This document shows positions 28,380 through 36,837 of a DNA stretch of 64,000 nt, one piece after another. Every line of letters starts with the position of its first letter. Position 1 is the stretch's first letter. The stretch covers positions 328,335 to 392,334 of the forward strand of contig NZ_BMRN01000003.1 of the NCBI RefSeq assembly GCF_014648655.1, read 5' to 3'. A program made the position numbers and the translations under genes. Under the pieces are notes generated by a model. It ran no database searches. It was not told the origin of the DNA and was given only the letters and a program-made list of their open reading frames with translations. This DNA is from Streptomyces atratus. GTDB taxonomy: Bacteria; Actinomycetota; Actinomycetes; Streptomycetales; Streptomycetaceae.

Positions 28380-28898
28380 ATGCAGGACATTCAGAATTAC
28401 GGCACGACCGTACGCGGTCTGGGTGAGCCGAGAGGGCTCAAGGAGCTGGCGCGGGAGCATGCCCTGCTGCCGCTGCGGATCTTTCTCGGCGTCACCTTCA
28501 TCTACGCCGGGCTCGACAAACTGATGGACAGTTCCTTCTTCCGCGCGAGCGGCGCCGGCTCCATCGGCGAGACGATGCACGCGGTGCGCGACTCGTCCGC
28601 GATCCCGGCCCTCGTCGATCTCGCGCTGAAGAACCCCGGCGCCTTCGGGTACGCCATCGCCATCGGTGAACTCGCCGTCGGCATCGGCACCCTCATCGGG
28701 CTGTGGGCACGGCTTGCCGCGCTCGGCGGGGCGCTGATCTCGCTGAGCCTGTGGCTGACCGTGAGCTGGCAGGTCGATCCGTACTACTTCGGCAACGACC
28801 TGGCCTACCTCATGGCCTGGTCGCCGCTGCTGCTCGGCGGGGCCGCGGCGTTCTCCGTGGACGCCTTTCTCGCGTCACGACGGCGACGGATCATGTAG
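28380..28898 (+). CDS. DoxX-family membrane protein
   Basis: 172 residues with four membrane helices. The first carries the family phrase LRIFLGVTFIYAGLDKL, and the fourth ends LMAWSPLLLGGAAAF. DoxX proteins are associated with redox and sulfur stress in mycobacteria; the role here is unknown. GGAAGG lies about 11 bases before the ATG. The last 94 bases overlap, on the opposite strand, the 87-residue gene at 28805. Confidence 0.88.
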   Translation: MQDIQNYGTTVRGLGEPRGLKELAREHALLPLRIFLGVTFIYAGLDKLMDSSFFRASGAGSIGETMHAVRDSSAIPALVDLALKNPGAFGYAIAIGELAVGIGTLIGLWARLAALGGALISLSLWLTVSWQVDPYYFGNDLAYLMAWSPLLLGGAAAFSVDAFLASRRRRIM

Positions 28899-29068
28899 TT
28901 CACCCAGGTCGCGGTGGCGGCCAGCCAGAGGCCGCCGAAGAACAGCGGGAAGAAGAAGACCCACGGGGCGTTCCAGACCCCCGCGGCGTCCGCCGCGTAT
29001 CCCGCTGCCAGAGCGAGCATGACCAGGCCCGCCACCGCCCGCCCCGGACGGATCTCATGACGCAGCAC
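28805..29068 (-). CDS. small two-helix membrane protein coupled to the PspC gene
   Basis: 87 residues with two hydrophobic segments (AVAGLVMLALAAGYAADAAGVW and WVFFFPLFFGGLWLAATATWV) followed by a basic RRRR tail. The GTG start at 29068 overlaps the stop of the upstream PspC gene (29055) by 14 bases, and GGAGGT (29074-29079) sits 5 bases away, so translational coupling is likely. Its 3-prime end is antisense to the last 94 bases of doxX. Function unknown, probably an accessory of the PspC module. Confidence 0.75.
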   Translation of the reverse strand: MLRHEIRPGRAVAGLVMLALAAGYAADAAGVWNAPWVFFFPLFFGGLWLAATATWVNYMIRRRRDARKASTENAAAPPSSSGDQAMR

Positions 29069-30392
29069 GGGTGACCTCCACCTGTCCGATGCCGACTTCG
29101 AGAGTGAGCTCGACCGTGCCGGCCGGTTTGCTGCCCGGGGGCGGCGGAAGCGTCCTGCGCTCCCGCTGCGACGGATCCATGTCCACATCGCGCTGCCGGC
29201 CGTCCGGCGCATCGCCCGTCCGGCTGACCGGCAGTGTGATGTTGCCGAAGCCCGCCCGCGCGTCCACCGTCACCGTCACCGCCTTCGGCACGACGACGAC
29301 GGCGCGGCCAGCCCCGACGTTCACCCCCGTACGGACGGTCTCGCCCCGGGGAACCGCGATCTCGGTGAGGTCCAGCCGTGCCACCCCGGAGCCCAGTTCG
29401 TAGTGCGGCCGGACCGCCGCCACCGAGGCCGGCTGCCAGCCCTCGCGCACCCACTGGGTGGTGATGTCCTTCGGCAGCGCGGACGCACCCGCCAGCAGGG
29501 CCGCCGTGATCATCGACAGCATGACCGTGCCGAACCCGGTCCGTCCGAGGAACGCACTGACCAGCATTCCGAGCCCGAACACCGCGAGCGCAGCGGCCAG
29601 ACCGATCTGCAGACTCGTGCCGAACGGCTGGGAGTCCCAGCTCAGCCCCGTGCCCAGACCGCCCGCGATCAGCGCGAACAGGAATACGAGACCGCCGATC
29701 GAGGCCGGGCCCCGGGTGCCGGCTTCCTGCGGGGGCGCGCGGAACGGGTCCTGAGGCGTCGCCCCCCCGGGGCGTACCGCCCGGCCGTCGAGCGCCGCAT
29801 CGGCCGGACCCCACAGATAGCCGGGGCCCACCGGACCCGAGGTGCCGTCCTTGATGATCGGATCCCGCCACCACGACGGGCTGCCCGGCGACGGCGGAGC
29901 CTTCACCTCGGGCGGCGCGTCCGCCACCGCCTGCGCGGTCGCAGGATGCAGCGGGTCCTCGGGGGCCGCCGTCCTGCGGTTCTGCGTCCAGACGGCGAAG
30001 CCGACGACCGCGAGCGACAGCATCGCGGAGAACGCCAGCGTGCCGCCGTTGCCCAGCATGGAGAGGAACAGCCCGCAGCCGATCAGCGCGAGCAGCACCG
30101 CGATCAGCGACGCACCCTCGACGCGGCCGGACAGCAGCCGGCGCGCCTCGTTCTCGTCCTCACCCTCCAGAGGGATCAGCAGCCAGGCGAAGCCGTAGAA
30201 GATCAGCCCGATGCCGCCGGTGACGGACAGCACACCGAGCACGATCCGGAAGATCACCGGATCGACGTCGCAGTACCGGCCGAGCCCGCCGCACACCCCG
30301 GCCATGACTTTGTGCCGCGGGCTGCGCCGCAGCTGCGGTCCCGGTCCGGCGGTCGGTGCGACACCGGGGGAGGCGTCCTGGGGAACGGTCAT
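29055..30392 (-). CDS. PspC-domain membrane protein with toastrack-like C-terminus
   Basis: 445 residues. A PspC domain (about 20-80: LRRSPRHKVMAGVCGGLGRYCDVDP followed by a hydrophobic helix and WLLIPLEGE), several more membrane helices up to about 300, and a C-terminal soluble domain of about 150 residues (LGSGVARLDLTEIAVP, VNVGAGRAVVVVPKAVTVTVDARAGFGNITLPV) that looks like the toastrack/LiaF-like beta-helix. Such proteins sense or bind envelope stress signals and pair with histidine kinases. The ATG at 30392 has GGAG 4-7 bases upstream. It diverges from a PspC histidine kinase at 30596. Confidence 0.88.
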   Translation of the reverse strand: MTVPQDASPGVAPTAGPGPQLRRSPRHKVMAGVCGGLGRYCDVDPVIFRIVLGVLSVTGGIGLIFYGFAWLLIPLEGEDENEARRLLSGRVEGASLIAVLLALIGCGLFLSMLGNGGTLAFSAMLSLAVVGFAVWTQNRRTAAPEDPLHPATAQAVADAPPEVKAPPSPGSPSWWRDPIIKDGTSGPVGPGYLWGPADAALDGRAVRPGGATPQDPFRAPPQEAGTRGPASIGGLVFLFALIAGGLGTGLSWDSQPFGTSLQIGLAAALAVFGLGMLVSAFLGRTGFGTVMLSMITAALLAGASALPKDITTQWVREGWQPASVAAVRPHYELGSGVARLDLTEIAVPRGETVRTGVNVGAGRAVVVVPKAVTVTVDARAGFGNITLPVSRTGDAPDGRQRDVDMDPSQRERRTLPPPPGSKPAGTVELTLEVGIGQVEVTRAAS

Positions 30393-30595
30393 GGCTCCAT
30401 GGTGACGGGCCGGGCGCCCGTCCGGGACCCGCACCGACCCTGGCCGATCCCTGATATTGGCCCGGCGGTCCCCTGGGGGAGACAACCAGGTACCGGTCCG
30501 GTGGCCCTTGAGGGAGGCGCCCCCGCGCACTCTCAGGGTCGAGTCGGGGGCGGACCCTGATGCCGTCGCCCGTACGGACATGTGACGATCGGGTC

Positions 30596-31894
30596 ATGCC
30601 AGCCGCCACGCCCCGAGCCACAAGCTCTCTCAACGCCGACCCGGAAGAGCCGGCGCTGCGCAAGCTGTACCGCAGCGCCGACGGACGGCTGCTCGGCGGC
30701 GTCGCGCGCGGTCTCGCCGGGCATCTCGGTCTGCCCGTCGCCTGGGTGCGGTTCGTCTTCCTCGGCCTGTTCTTCGCGGACGGCCTCGGCGCTCTGCTCT
30801 ACGCCGTGTTCTGGATCGTCGTCCCGCTCGGTGTCGGTGGTGTGGAGGCGCCGCGCTCCGTCTTCGAGACCGCTCCGGACGGCAGACGCCGCCTCCGCAA
30901 ACCCGACAGAGGCCAGGTCTTCGCCCTCATCGCGCTGTTCATCGGCGCCATCATCTTCGTCGGCAACGTCGACATGGGCAGCGAGGCCGACCGCTACATC
31001 TGGCCCACGCTGCTGATCGGCGCAGGTTCCGTACTGGTGTGGCGGCAGGCCGACAACGCCCGGCGGGCCCGCTGGATGGAAGTCGGCAACCGCCGCCGGG
31101 TCCTCCACTTGGCCCGGGGGCTGGCCGGGGTCGCCCTGGTCGGCCTGGGCCTGGCCGTCTTCATGGTGGTACGCGGGTCCGCGGCCCAGCTCGGCAACGT
31201 CCTGACCGCCGCGATCGCCGTCCTCACCGGCATCGCGCTGCTGGCCGGCCCCTACCTCGTACGCATGACCCAGGACCTCTCCGAGGAACGCACGATGCGC
31301 ATCAGGGCCCAGGAGCGCGCCGAGGTCGCCGCCCATGTCCATGACTCGGTGCTGCACACCCTTACCCTGATCCAGCGCAACGCGGAGGACGCGGGCGAGG
31401 TCCGCAGACTGGCCCGCGCCCAGGAGCGCGAACTGCGCAACTGGCTGTACAACCCCGAGGGCACCGGCAAGGACGAGGACGACGAACCCGAGACCCTCGC
31501 CGAGGCGGTCAAGCGCGCCGCCGCCGAGGTCGAGGACAAGCACGGCGTTCCGCTGGAGGTCGTCGTCGTCGGCGACTGCCCGCTGGACGAGAAGCTGGCC
31601 GCGCAGATGCAGGCCGCACGCGAGGCGATGGTCAACGCCGCCAAGTACGGTGGCGAGGGCGGCGCCGTGCAGGTCTACGCCGAGGTCGAGGGCCGCACGG
31701 TCTTCGTCTCGGTGCGCGACCGGGGCCCGGGATTCGATCTGGATTCCGTACCGGGGGACAGAATGGGCGTACGAGAATCAATCATCGGCCGGATGCAGCG
31801 CAACGGCGGTACGGCACGGCTGCGTTCGGTGCCCGGCGGGGGCACGGAAGTCGAGCTGGAGATGGAGAGGGCGAGCGATGACCAAGACCACTGA
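30596..31894 (+). CDS. PspC-domain sensor histidine kinase
   Basis: 432 residues. An N-terminal PspC domain (about 21-82, LRKLYRSADGRLLGGVARGLAGHLG), further membrane helices to about 220, then a HisKA_3-type dimerisation helix with H249-D250 (AHVHDSVLHTLTLIQRN) and a HATPase domain (N-box EAMVNAAKYGG, then RDRGPGFD). It should phosphorylate the response regulator that starts 17 bases before its stop codon. No ribosome site is evident before the ATG at 30596, so the mRNA may be leaderless. The arrangement parallels LiaFSR-type systems of Firmicutes. Confidence 0.92.
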   Translation: MPAATPRATSSLNADPEEPALRKLYRSADGRLLGGVARGLAGHLGLPVAWVRFVFLGLFFADGLGALLYAVFWIVVPLGVGGVEAPRSVFETAPDGRRRLRKPDRGQVFALIALFIGAIIFVGNVDMGSEADRYIWPTLLIGAGSVLVWRQADNARRARWMEVGNRRRVLHLARGLAGVALVGLGLAVFMVVRGSAAQLGNVLTAAIAVLTGIALLAGPYLVRMTQDLSEERTMRIRAQERAEVAAHVHDSVLHTLTLIQRNAEDAGEVRRLARAQERELRNWLYNPEGTGKDEDDEPETLAEAVKRAAAEVEDKHGVPLEVVVVGDCPLDEKLAAQMQAAREAMVNAAKYGGEGGAVQVYAEVEGRTVFVSVRDRGPGFDLDSVPGDRMGVRESIIGRMQRNGGTARLRSVPGGGTEVELEMERASDDQDH

Positions 31895-32573
31895 GGCGAT
31901 CGGGGGCCCGGAGCGCCGGGTACGGGTCGTGCTCGTCGACGACCACCGGATGTTCCGCACCGGCGTCCAGGCCGAGATCGGCCGCACCGAGGAGACGGGC
32001 GTCGAGGTGGTCGGCGAGGCCGCCGACGTCGACCAGGCGGTCACCGTCATCACGGCGACCCGCCCCGAGGTCGTCCTCCTCGACGTCCATCTGCCCGGCG
32101 GCGGCGGCGTCGAGGTGCTGCGCCGCTGCGCCCCGCTGATGGGCGCCGCCGAGAACCCGGTGCGGTTCCTGGCGCTGTCCGTCTCGGACGCCGCCGAGGA
32201 CGTCATCGGCGTCATCCGCGGCGGCGCCCGCGGCTATGTCACGAAGACCATCACCGGCACCGACCTGGTCGACTCGGTCTTCCGGGTCCAGGACGGCGAC
32301 GCGGTGTTCTCGCCCCGGCTGGCCGGCTTCGTCCTCGACGCCTTCGCCTCCACGGACGCGCCGCCGGTCGACGAGGACCTGGACCGGCTCACGCAGCGCG
32401 AGCGCGAGGTGCTGCGGCTGATCGCCCGCGGCTATGCGTACAAGGAGATCGCCAAGCAGCTGTTCATCTCGGTGAAGACGGTCGAGTCGCATGTCTCGGC
32501 GGTGCTGCGCAAGCTCCAGCTGTCGAACCGGCACGAGCTGACCCGGTGGGCGACGGCGCGGCGGCTGGTCTGA
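31878..32573 (+). CDS. NarL/LuxR-type response regulator
   Basis: 231 residues. Receiver domain with D21-D22, phosphoacceptor D69 (VVLLDVHLPGGGG) and a Lys near 119, then a LuxR helix-turn-helix (LTQREREVLRLIARGYAYKEIAKQLF, VKTVESHV). It overlaps the histidine kinase gene by 17 bases (translational coupling), so it is its partner. Targets probably include the divergent PspC/toastrack operon (inference). It ends one base before the convergent acetyltransferase gene. Confidence 0.94.
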   Translation: MTKTTEAIGGPERRVRVVLVDDHRMFRTGVQAEIGRTEETGVEVVGEAADVDQAVTVITATRPEVVLLDVHLPGGGGVEVLRRCAPLMGAAENPVRFLALSVSDAAEDVIGVIRGGARGYVTKTITGTDLVDSVFRVQDGDAVFSPRLAGFVLDAFASTDAPPVDEDLDRLTQREREVLRLIARGYAYKEIAKQLFISVKTVESHVSAVLRKLQLSNRHELTRWATARRLV

Positions 32574-32574
32574 G

Positions 32575-33348
32575 TCAGCCGGCCGCAGGGTCGGGGCCGA
32601 GCGAGATGTTCAGCTTCTCGCCGACCCGGCGGTAGCCGATCCCCGCGTAGATCCGCTCCACATCCGCGTCGCCCGGCTCCAGCCACACCACCCGGCAGCC
32701 CAGCTCGAAGGCGGTAGTGGTCAGGTGTGCACAGAGCGCGGCGCCGATGCCGCGACGGCGGAACGCGGCGGCGACGGCGAGGCCGGTCAGCTCGCTGAGA
32801 CCGTCGTCCGGGACCGAGCAGCCGCCCGCGCCCGCCGGGACGCCGTCGACGGTCGCGAGGGCTGCGACCCCGCCGCCCCCGGCCGCCTCGCGCAGCCAGG
32901 CCGCCTCGCCGCCCTCGGGCTCGCCGGTACCGCCGTAGCCGTGGTGCTGGACGAGTGCCGCGGCGCCGAACTCCGCGTCGGTGACCGGTTCGGCGATCAC
33001 GAGGGAGTCCACCGGCTTCGGCGGCAGCAGATCGGCGGGGGCGCAGGCCATGACCGGTGCCCGGTTCTCGACGGTGAACCCGGCGGCGAGCAGCGCGGGT
33101 TCGACGGCGGGCGCCCAGCCCGGCAGATACTCCAGCCGCGGCATCCGGTCACGCTCGCGGAACGCCGCGATCAGCGCGTCGAGGTCCTCGGCCGTCGGTT
33201 CGGCGTCCTGGTCGGGTATCGCGTAATTGGCGTACTTGAGCGACCAGCCGGGGTTGTACCGCACGGTGAAGGGGCCGATCCGGAGATGGTCGGGGGAGCG
33301 CAGGGCGAGCGTACGGGCATGGACCTGGACCTCGACGTCCATGGGCAT
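32575..33348 (-). CDS. GNAT-family N-acetyltransferase
   Basis: 257 residues. The C-terminal half has the GNAT acetyl-CoA loop LAVAAAFRRRGIGAALCAHL and the closing LEPGDADVERIYAGIGYRRVG. The N-terminal half (LRIGPFTVRYNP...) resembles a degenerate first GNAT repeat. Substrate unknown. ATG 33348 or ATG 33342 are both possible. Confidence 0.87.
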   Translation of the reverse strand: MPMDVEVQVHARTLALRSPDHLRIGPFTVRYNPGWSLKYANYAIPDQDAEPTAEDLDALIAAFRERDRMPRLEYLPGWAPAVEPALLAAGFTVENRAPVMACAPADLLPPKPVDSLVIAEPVTDAEFGAAALVQHHGYGGTGEPEGGEAAWLREAAGGGGVAALATVDGVPAGAGGCSVPDDGLSELTGLAVAAAFRRRGIGAALCAHLTTTAFELGCRVVWLEPGDADVERIYAGIGYRRVGEKLNISLGPDPAAG

Positions 33349-33423
33349 GTGGGGTGTCCTCCGGTCGGCTGAGCGATGGCGGGCCGTTCCGACGGCGGGC
33401 TGATCCGTATCGGAGTCGGGAGC

Positions 33424-34470
33424 CTATGCCACCCGGGTCGCTCCGGCGAAGGGCATCTGGTCGATCGGTGCGATCCGGACCGGCGCTCCCGGGCGCGGGG
33501 CGTGGATCATCTGGCCGTTGCCGATGTAGAGCCCGACGTGGCTGACGCCGGAGTAGAAGAACACCAGGTCACCCGGGGCGAGTTCGGAGCGCGAGATGTG
33601 CCGGCCTGCGCTGATCTGCGTGTACGTGGTCCGGGGGAGCGAGACACCGGCGGAGCGCCAGGCGGCCTGGGTGAGCCCGGAGCAGTCGAACGAGGACGGG
33701 CCGGTCGCGCCCCAGACGTACGGCTTTCCGAGCGCCCCGTACGCGAACGCGATGGCCTCGGCGGCACGGGAGTTGGGAGCCTGGACGGGGCCGCGTGCGG
33801 TGCTGCGGTCGGTACGGCCGGCGGAGCGCGCGCTGTCCGAGCTCTCGTAGGCGGCGCGCTCGGCCGGGGACAGGGTGGCGAGGAGCCGCTGCGCGTCGGC
33901 CAGTTTGGTCCTGATCGTCGCCTTGTGCTTCTTCAGCTCGGCCTGGCGGGATGCCAGCGCGGCCAGCTTTCCCCTGGCCTGCGAGCGCAGCTGGGCGATC
34001 CGGGCGACCTGCCGCTCCACCCCGTCGACCTCGGCGGCCTGGCGGTCGCCGACCCGGTCCACGTAAGAAGCCCGCTCCAGGTACTGGTCGGGGTCGGAGG
34101 AGAGCGCCAGCTGTACGGCCGGGTCCAGGCCGCCGGTGCGGTACTGCGCGGCGGCGAGGGAACCCAGTGCGTTGCGCGAGGCGTTGAGGCGCTCGGTCCT
34201 GCGGGCCGCCTCGTCGCGCAGGGTGTCGACGGCATCGGCGGCGGCGGTCGCCTTCTCCTTCGCGCCGCTGTACTGCTCGGTGGCGACTTCCGCGTCGTGG
34301 TACAGCCGGTCCACCTCCGCCCTGACCTGGGCGGGGGTGAGCTGGGGATCGGCGTGTGCGGAACCTGGCAGGGCGGCAGCGGTGGCGGCCCCGGCGATGG
34401 CGAGGGTGGCTGCGGTGCGGGCAGCAGAGCCGGTGTACGGGCGCTGCTTGGGTTTCCGGTGCGCTGCCAC
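33424..34470 (-). CDS. secreted NlpC/P60 peptidoglycan endopeptidase
   Basis: 348 residues: signal peptide (about 1-40, ending AHA), a long coiled-coil region (about 45-205), a linker, and an NlpC/P60 domain (about 233-348) with catalytic C263 (SSFDCSGL), H311 (SHVGLYIG) and H323. The coiled coil suggests regulation as in RipA or divisome-linked hydrolases. The GTG at 34470 follows GGAAGGA and gives the N-terminus MAAHRKP, paralogous to the next NlpC gene. The leader contains two strong hairpins (34498-34519 and 34531-34573) but not the c-di-AMP riboswitch motifs seen in front of its paralogue. Confidence 0.94.
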   Translation of the reverse strand: MAAHRKPKQRPYTGSAARTAATLAIAGAATAAALPGSAHADPQLTPAQVRAEVDRLYHDAEVATEQYSGAKEKATAAADAVDTLRDEAARRTERLNASRNALGSLAAAQYRTGGLDPAVQLALSSDPDQYLERASYVDRVGDRQAAEVDGVERQVARIAQLRSQARGKLAALASRQAELKKHKATIRTKLADAQRLLATLSPAERAAYESSDSARSAGRTDRSTARGPVQAPNSRAAEAIAFAYGALGKPYVWGATGPSSFDCSGLTQAAWRSAGVSLPRTTYTQISAGRHISRSELAPGDLVFFYSGVSHVGLYIGNGQMIHAPRPGAPVRIAPIDQMPFAGATRVA

Positions 34471-34497
34471 GGGGGCGTGCGTCCTTCCTGGCGACTG

Positions 34498-34573
34498 CCC
34501 GCCGGGGACTACCGGCGGGCCCGCCCGAGGTCCGGCGGCGGGTCACCAACAGGGGGAGCGGCCCGCCGCCGGA
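34498..34573 (-). promoter_or_regulatory. two strong hairpins in the NlpC/P60 leader
   Basis: Reading on the minus strand, a 12-bp perfect stem with a 19-base loop (34562-34573 with 34531-34542) is followed by an 8-bp stem with a 6-base loop (34512-34519 with 34498-34505). The second ends about 28 bases before the GTG start. This could be an attenuator or a structured RNA regulator. Upstream to 34823 I see only this leader and promoter DNA. Confidence 0.6.
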
Positions 34574-34823
34574 TCTCTCGGCGGGGTGACCGGTTCGCCG
34601 TCCGGGTGCGGAGCGGCCGTGAAGTCGGTCACCTGGGTAGGGACGCTAAACCCGGGGCACGGGGAAGAGTCGTAATGACGACTATTGCCCGAATTTGGCG
34701 CGGCGTTGTCGTTGATTGCTCGGAAAAATTGCACCAGAGTCAGGCAATTGGTGCAGCTGTGAGTGAACAGGAAGTCGCACCTGCCTGCGGAGTGGTGATA
34801 TGGCCGGGGCTAGGCTGCGGACC

Positions 34824-35177
34824 ATGGACGTACTCATCAATGTCTTCGTCGCCCTGCACATCATCGGTATCGCCTCTCTGCTGGGCGGTTTCCTGACCCA
34901 GATGAAGGCGATGGGCGCGGGCACGGCCCGGTTCGTCCCGGCGATGCTGCACGGCGCACTGACGATGCTGGTCACCGGTGTCGCGCTGGTCGGGCTCAAC
35001 GAGGCCGACGGCCACCACGTGAACAACATCAAGATCGGGGTCAAGCTGCTGCTCCTGGTCGTGATCCTCGCGCTCGTCTACGTCAAGCGGGACGAGGAGA
35101 AGGTCGACAAGGGCGCCTTCGCGGCGGTGGGCGGGCTGACGCTCGCCAACATCTTCATCGCCACGCTCTGGACCTGA
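34824..35177 (+). CDS. small four-helix membrane protein
   Basis: 117 residues with four hydrophobic segments (VLINVFVALHIIGIASLLGGFL, MLHGALTMLVTGVALVGL, IKIGVKLLLLVVILALVYV and AFAAVGGLTLANIFIATLW). I recognise no family motif. A TAGGCT hexamer (34811-34816) ends 7 bases before the ATG and no ribosome site is present, so a leaderless mRNA is likely. Confidence 0.8.
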   Translation: MDVLINVFVALHIIGIASLLGGFLTQMKAMGAGTARFVPAMLHGALTMLVTGVALVGLNEADGHHVNNIKIGVKLLLLVVILALVYVKRDEEKVDKGAFAAVGGLTLANIFIATLWT

Positions 35178-35196
35178 GCCGGCCCGTGCCGCCCAC

Positions 35197-35235
35197 GCTG
35201 CCGGACGCGCGTGGAATTCAAGCCCGTCCGGCAGC
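35197..35235. terminator. bidirectional terminator between convergent genes
   Basis: Perfect 11-bp stem (35197-35207 with 35225-35235), 17-base loop. Confidence 0.7.
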
Positions 35236-35258
35236 TGAAGGCGTAGGGGTGTGAGCCG

Positions 35259-36407
35259 CTACGACGGCCGCACGCTGCCGTGGATCGGCATGTAGTAGAT
35301 CGACTCCTCGCGCACGTTCGCTCCCGGCTTCGGCGCGTGGATCATCATTCCGTCGCCCTTGTAGATGCCGACGTGGCTGATGTCGTCGTAGAAGAAGACG
35401 AGGTCGCCCGGCTGCAGATCGGCCGTCGCGATCCGGGTGCCTGTCTTCACCTGGTCCCAGGTGGTGCGCGGGATGCCGACCCCCGCTGCCTTCCAGGCGG
35501 CCTGGGTGAGCCCGGAGCAGTCGTACGAGGACGGGCCCGTCGCGCCCCACACGTACGGCTTGCCGATCTGGGCAGCGGCGAAGGCGAGGGCCTTCTCCGC
35601 CTTGGTGGTGGCACTGCTGTCCGAGCCGGTTCCGGTGCTCGTGCCCGTACCGCTGCCGGATCCCGTCTCCTTCGCCGCTTCCGCGGCCTTGCGGTCCGCC
35701 TCCGCCTGGGCGGCGGCCTGCTGTCGCGCCAGCTCCTGTGCCTTGCGCTTGGCCTCCGCCTCCTTCTTGCGCTCCAGCGCCGCTAGCCGCGCCTTCTCCT
35801 CGGCGGTCAGTTTCGACAGCATCGCGCGTGCCTCGCCCAGCTTCTCCTGGACGTTCCGCTTGCTGGTGCGCAGCGTGGTCTGTGTCGAGGTCAGCGTCTC
35901 CAGGCTCTGTACCGCTTCGGCACGCTTCTTCGACGCCTTGGCCTGCTGCGTACGGAAGTCCGTGACTGCCTTCTGCTGCTGACCGGTCATCCGGCTCATC
36001 AGCTGGCTCTCGTCGAAGTACGACTGCGGGTCGTCGGCCAGGAAGAAGGTGGTGCTCGGCGCGATGGAGCCGGTGCGGTACTGCGCGGCCGCGTAGGCGC
36101 CGAGCGTCCTGCGGGCGTCGTTGAGCTTGTCGGCGCGCTCGGCCACGTCCTCCAGCAGGGCGTCGACCTTGGCGCGCTGGGTGGTGGAGGCTTCCTTCGC
36201 CCGGTTGTACTGCTGGGTCGCGGTGCCCGCCTGCCGGTAGAGGTCGTCGACCTTCTTCTGGACGTCCTCGATGCCGGGCTTCGGGGCGGGGGCGGCCGTG
36301 GCGCTCTGTGCGGAGAGCAGGGTCACGGACGCCAGTGCCGCCGTGGTGAGCCCTACGGCCGGTGTGGTGGTGCGCACCCGGGTGCGCGGTTTGCGATGCG
36401 ACGCCAA
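35259..36407 (-). CDS. secreted NlpC/P60 endopeptidase under a c-di-AMP riboswitch
   Basis: 382 residues from TTG. A signal peptide, a long Lys/Glu/Ala coiled coil (about 45-240), a Gly/Ser/Thr linker and an NlpC/P60 domain with C297 (SSYDCSGL), H345 (SHVGIYKG) and H357. Paralogue of the gene at 33424. Start choice: an ATG at 36416 directly abuts GGAAGGAG with no spacer, while the TTG nine bases further has ideal spacing and gives MASHRKP, matching MAAHRKP of the paralogue. I prefer TTG. Expression is expected to fall when c-di-AMP is high, as reported for ydaO-controlled cell-wall hydrolases in Streptomyces. Confidence 0.92.
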   Translation of the reverse strand: MASHRKPRTRVRTTTPAVGLTTAALASVTLLSAQSATAAPAPKPGIEDVQKKVDDLYRQAGTATQQYNRAKEASTTQRAKVDALLEDVAERADKLNDARRTLGAYAAAQYRTGSIAPSTTFFLADDPQSYFDESQLMSRMTGQQQKAVTDFRTQQAKASKKRAEAVQSLETLTSTQTTLRTSKRNVQEKLGEARAMLSKLTAEEKARLAALERKKEAEAKRKAQELARQQAAAQAEADRKAAEAAKETGSGSGTGTSTGTGSDSSATTKAEKALAFAAAQIGKPYVWGATGPSSYDCSGLTQAAWKAAGVGIPRTTWDQVKTGTRIATADLQPGDLVFFYDDISHVGIYKGDGMMIHAPKPGANVREESIYYMPIHGSVRPS

Positions 36408-36429
36408 GGCCGGCATCTCCTTCCGTGGA

Positions 36430-36575
36430 CCGCCTGCCGGGTTAGCTGTCGGGTTCGGGCGGAACGGAAGGCTGCCCTACGGTCCGAGTGGGGGATAAGG
36501 ACCGATTCACCCCGGTGCTGCGTGTGGGTCCCCGGTTCCGAACTCCCGCGAGGGCAGGACGGATTCGGCGCGGGC
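36430..36575 (-). promoter_or_regulatory. ydaO-type c-di-AMP riboswitch
   Basis: On the minus strand the leader contains, in order, GCCGAATCCG, CCGGGGACCCA, CCGGGGTGAATCGG, a variable stem, CCGTAGGGC, CTTCCG, CCGAACCCGACAGCTAACC and GGCAGGCGG. These are the conserved blocks of the ydaO/yuaA class (c-di-AMP sensing, genetic OFF switch). It ends about 14 bases before the GGAAGGAG ribosome site of the NlpC/P60 gene. Known practice in Streptomyces is control of resuscitation and hydrolase genes by this class. Confidence 0.9.
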
Positions 36576-36837
36576 GCCCGCTCGGCGTGGTTCGCCTCAG
36601 GGGGTACGGGCCGCCCGGTCGAGCACGCTAGCCAACCCGTGGTGCCGCTGTGAAGGTCGATGTTCGATATGTCCGATACGTTTTCGTGACCTCGATGAAG
36701 TGGGGCGGCAAGGGCCGACGAGGGCCCGAATTCCCTTACACGGAGTGGGTGGCCGCTGCCTTTGTGTGCCCGGTCGGCGGGTGCGGTTCGCCATGCGGCC
36801 GTCGTGTGTCGTTGCGGCGGCCTAGACTCGACAAGCG

